64,000 nt of DNA, taken from assembly GCF_900258485.1 (NCBI RefSeq), contig NZ_OGVE01000003.1:248001-312000 (forward strand), read 5' to 3'. The translations under genes and the position numbers were made by a program. Below the pieces are notes generated by a model. It worked only from the letters and a program-made list of their open reading frames with translations, searched no databases and was not told where the DNA came from. Shown in pieces: positions 61,752-64,000 of this stretch (position 1 is its first letter; each line of letters begins with the position of its first letter). The DNA comes from Helcococcus massiliensis (GTDB taxonomy: Bacteria; Bacillota; Clostridia; Tissierellales; Peptoniphilaceae).

Positions 61752-61991
61752 ATGGCAGACGTAAAACAAGTAGAAAACTTAGTATCAATGTTAGATGGTT
61801 ATGTAGAAAAAGGTGGACACCACTTAAACGTTAACGTATTTAATAGAGACACTCTATTAGATGCACAAAAACACCCAGAAAAATATCCACAATTAACAGT
61901 TAGAGTTTCTGGTTATGCTGTAAACTTTGTTAAATTAACAAAAGAACAACAAGACGACGTAATTTCACGTACCTTCCATAGAGGATTATAA
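61752..61991 (+). CDS. Separate glycyl-radical domain subunit of pyruvate formate-lyase
   Basis: 79 residues that match the C-terminal domain of PflB/GrcA: '[20 protein letters not shown]', '[36 protein letters not shown]'. Gly54 in RVSGYAV is the radical site. Own SD (AAGGAG, 7 bases before ATG) after an A-rich 48-base gap with stop codons, so this is not a simple frameshift. Unlike the E. coli spare part YfiD/GrcA, it replaces a domain missing from the main enzyme. Stop overlaps the pflA start (TAATG). Confidence 0.92.
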   Translation: MADVKQVENLVSMLDGYVEKGGHHLNVNVFNRDTLLDAQKHPEKYPQLTVRVSGYAVNFVKLTKEQQDDVISRTFHRGL

Positions 61992-62761
61992 TGAGTCTAG
62001 ATACCGTTGGCCTAGTCCACTCAAGAGAAACCTTTGGTACAGTGGACGGGCCTGGTGTCAGATATGTATTATTCTTACAAGGCTGTCCAATGAGATGCCT
62101 ATATTGTCATAATCCAGATACTTGGGCTTCATTTGGTGGTACAGAAACCACTGTAAGAGAAGTTTTAGAAGATTATGAAAAATATAGACCTTTCCTAAAG
62201 GATGGAGGTATTACCCTATCCGGTGGTGAAGCAACAGTGCAAATGGATTTTGTTTTAGCTTTATTTGAAGCTTGTCAAGAAAGAGGTATACATACATGTC
62301 TTGACACCTGCGGGGTTTTATTCAATGAAGATAATCCAAAAACCTTGGCCCAATATGAAAAATTAATGGAAGTTACTGACCTAGTAATGCTTGATATAAA
62401 ACACATAAACCCAAGACAACACAAGGTCTTAACCGGACATTCAAACGAAAACATTCTAAAGTTTTTGAAATTTATGGATGACCATGGCATGGAAATTTGG
62501 ATCAGACACGTTATACTGCCAAGGATTACCTACAATAAAGATTTCTTGTATCAAACAGGACAACTTTTAGGTAACTATGACCATATAACTGCAATTGACG
62601 TCCTACCCTACCATACAATGGGTGTAGATAAATATAAGGAGTTGGGCTTCAAGTATCCTCTAGAGGGTGTAGAAGCTATGACCAATGAACAAGCTATGAT
62701 AGCTAAAAATATTATCTTGCTTGGTAGAAAAGATACACGTGAAAAACTTGGTAAAATTTAA
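61991..62761 (+). CDS. pflA: Pyruvate formate-lyase activating enzyme (radical SAM)
   Basis: 256 residues. Radical-SAM cluster motif CPMRCLYC (C-x3-C-x2-C, about residues 30-38), 'GGITLSGGEATVQMDF' and 'DTCGV', 'DLVMLDIKHINPRQHKVLTG', 'IWIRHVILPRIT', 'DVLPYHTMG'. It makes the glycyl radical on Gly54 of the small subunit, using SAM. Start codon shares a base with the stop of the small subunit, so all three pfl genes are one operon. Confidence 0.96.
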   Translation: MSLDTVGLVHSRETFGTVDGPGVRYVLFLQGCPMRCLYCHNPDTWASFGGTETTVREVLEDYEKYRPFLKDGGITLSGGEATVQMDFVLALFEACQERGIHTCLDTCGVLFNEDNPKTLAQYEKLMEVTDLVMLDIKHINPRQHKVLTGHSNENILKFLKFMDDHGMEIWIRHVILPRITYNKDFLYQTGQLLGNYDHITAIDVLPYHTMGVDKYKELGFKYPLEGVEAMTNEQAMIAKNIILLGRKDTREKLGKI

Positions 62762-62794
62762 CCTTTAATGTTAATATATAACTGAGAGGTTATA

Positions 62795-63493
62795 ATGGAT
62801 AAATATCAAGACAATAAAAAATTTGATTATAAAGATATTCCTCTTTTGTCTCTACTGTCAGAAGAGGAATATTTTTCTATAAAAAATAATATATTTATAC
62901 AAGAGTATTCAAAGGGTGAAGTTATCTTTAGAACCCATGATCCAGCCAGCAAAATGTTTGTTGTCCTTGCTGGTGAAATTAAGATATCAAAGATAATGTC
63001 CGATGGAAAGGAACAAATCCTTTACATATATGAACCTGGAAACTTTGTTGGTGCCCACAATATCCTATCTGGCGATATGTATGAATACACCGCCTACGCC
63101 TTGAAGAAGACTATTGTACTAACCATATCTTCTAGCGATGTTGATAGGGTGTTAAAGCACAACCAACAATTCTTGCTAATGGTAGCCCAGCAATCATTTG
63201 AGAGAATCAGAAAGGCTGAAGAGTTAATCGATAGACTTTCAGTTATCTCAACAGATGTAAAATTGGCTAAGCTACTTAAAAACCTTATGTCCCTTTATGG
63301 TAAGGTAAGCGAGGATGGCATAATGATTGAATTTAACATAACCCAAGAAGAATTGGGATCCTTGTCTGGTATATCAAGAGAAACCGTGTCAAGAAAGTTA
63401 AACCAATTTGAAGAAGAAGGTATAATTAAAATAGTTTCTAGGGGTAAGATACTTATCTTAAATGAAGCTGAATTGGATAATATATTGTTATAA
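62795..63493 (+). CDS. Crp/Fnr-family regulator without cysteines
   Basis: 232 residues. N-terminal cyclic-nucleotide-type beta barrel (about 25-135), dimer helix, and a C-terminal HTH with recognition segment 'LSGISRETVSRKLNQFEEEG'. The RETVSR string combines CRP-type Arg-Glu and FNR-type Ser-Arg contacts, fitting a TGTGA-N6-TCAC site. No cysteine is present, so it cannot bind an Fe-S cluster as FNR does. Located 33 bases after pflA with its own SD; probably activates the pfl promoter. Confidence 0.88.
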   Translation: MDKYQDNKKFDYKDIPLLSLLSEEEYFSIKNNIFIQEYSKGEVIFRTHDPASKMFVVLAGEIKISKIMSDGKEQILYIYEPGNFVGAHNILSGDMYEYTAYALKKTIVLTISSSDVDRVLKHNQQFLLMVAQQSFERIRKAEELIDRLSVISTDVKLAKLLKNLMSLYGKVSEDGIMIEFNITQEELGSLSGISRETVSRKLNQFEEEGIIKIVSRGKILILNEAELDNILL

Positions 63494-63510
63494 ACAAGAT
63501 AGAAGGAAAT

Positions 63511-64000
63511 ATGAAAAATAATAAAAGAAAGAAATTTTTAATTGCTATATCTATAATTCTAATAATACTTTTTAGTGTATTTTTCCTATTTAAGAATAGG
63601 ATATTTCAGTCTAGAATTTTTAGAGCTTTAAATGATAGGACCGACTTTATCCTAAATACAAAAGATGTAAAAGTACCAGAAGATGCCCTTTCTTTTTCAG
63701 TCTATGATATAGATGAAGAAAAATATTTATTTAATGAAGGTGGCAAGCAAGGACCATCTGTAGCAAGTTTAGCTAAACTTTTTGCAATTGATTATGCACT
63801 TACAAAAGTAAACTTAGATGATATGATGGAAGTAAATGATGAGACGTTAAAGCTTGTCCCTGCAGGCTCTTCTTTGGCCCACTTAAAAACTGGTCAATAT
63901 ACAGCTAAGCAACTGATGCAGGCCATGCTTGTTCCGTCTGGCAATGATGCAGCCTTTGCCCTTGCTTATAATATCGGAAAGAAATACCTAGGAGATGGTC
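63511..64000 (+). CDS. D-Ala-D-Ala carboxypeptidase / serine-type PBP, N-terminal part (runs off right edge)
   Basis: 163 codons in the window. N-terminal membrane anchor (residues 9-28), then a penicillin-binding fold with the SxxK motif SLAK (Ser86-Lys89) and SGN (Ser143-Asn145, in 'MLVPSGNDAA'). Such enzymes trim the peptidoglycan stem peptide. AAGGA precedes the ATG, 17 bases after the regulator stop. The third motif KTG is beyond the window. Confidence 0.85.
   Translation, partial: MKNNKRKKFLIAISIILIILFSVFFLFKNRIFQSRIFRALNDRTDFILNTKDVKVPEDALSFSVYDIDEEKYLFNEGGKQGPSVASLAKLFAIDYALTKVNLDDMMEVNDETLKLVPAGSSLAHLKTGQYTAKQLMQAMLVPSGNDAAFALAYNIGKKYLGDG

Noticed and set aside
61680-61760. Frameshift as the explanation for the split pfl
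   Set aside because: The gap is 48 bases with a stop, an A-rich linker and a proper SD, and the body has an extra acidic tail; a single base change would not restore a normal PFL.
61324-61788. 154-codon minus-strand frame opposite the pfl 3' end
   Set aside because: Antisense shadow of the highly conserved pflB codons; starts within the small-subunit gene.

Overview
This 64 kb window comes from a low-GC, Gram-positive anaerobe. The tRNA-free gene set, the AT-rich codon use, cell-wall sorting signals of the (L/M/S)PxTG type, and the ctsR-mcsA-clpC-radA, comEC, ThiT and YacL/CarD genes all point to Firmicutes. A sugar-fermenting member of the Peptoniphilaceae such as Anaerococcus fits best (extracellular amylopullulanase, pgi, pyruvate formate-lyase), but this is an inference without any database search. 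No rRNA, tRNA, CRISPR array or intact insertion sequence was seen.

Layout. 0-16 kb is a surface region on the minus strand: a 3093-residue wall-anchored adhesin that overlaps the start of a second secreted protein running off the left edge (probably a pilus-type locus), preceded by a 2196-residue wall-anchored amylopullulanase with two GH13 catalytic domains. 16-20 kb holds a bPH2 membrane protein and a three-gene operon (50-residue membrane peptide, ABC exporter, RsgA-type GTPase). 20-34 kb is mostly housekeeping (comEC, HAD phosphatases, map, TPR protein, PAP2, mscL, RNase H, pgpA, pgi, PP2C phosphatase, RNA methylase) plus an aminoglycoside-6-adenylyltransferase-like protein whose catalytic motifs look lost. 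34.4-35.3 kb is a gene-free block with about nine 53-bp tandem repeats. 35-43 kb contains L25, a DUF1002 protein, YacL-like and CarD proteins, a TPP-riboswitch-controlled thiT, a cyclophilin lipoprotein and a GntR/ABC operon with a clear operator. 43-48 kb is the ctsR-mcsA-clpC-radA stress operon, without mcsB.

48.2-57 kb is the most interesting accessory region: a peptide-export island. A cytosolic XRE+TPR-like regulator (rightward) faces a 51-residue signal-peptide-bearing candidate pheromone (leftward) across a perfect TGTGCA-N6-TGCACA palindrome. Leftward follow a C39 peptidase-ABC exporter, four double-glycine-leader peptides with nearly identical leaders and unrelated hydrophobic cysteine-free cores, an HlyD-type adaptor, and the remains of a fifth peptide gene. 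Each peptide gene is followed at once by its own membrane-protein gene, which looks like a set of toxin-immunity pairs. Relatives of two of these partner proteins occur outside the island (19.8 kb and 58.2 kb).

57.5-64 kb contains an AIM24-like protein, a polysaccharide deacetylase lipoprotein, and a fermentative operon: pyruvate formate-lyase split into a body lacking the glycyl-radical domain and a separate 79-residue glycyl-radical subunit, the activating enzyme, a cysteine-free Crp/Fnr regulator, and the start of a D-Ala-D-Ala carboxypeptidase. A GTGATTTAAATCAC palindrome lies at -41.5 of the likely pfl promoter, so the linked regulator is a candidate activator.
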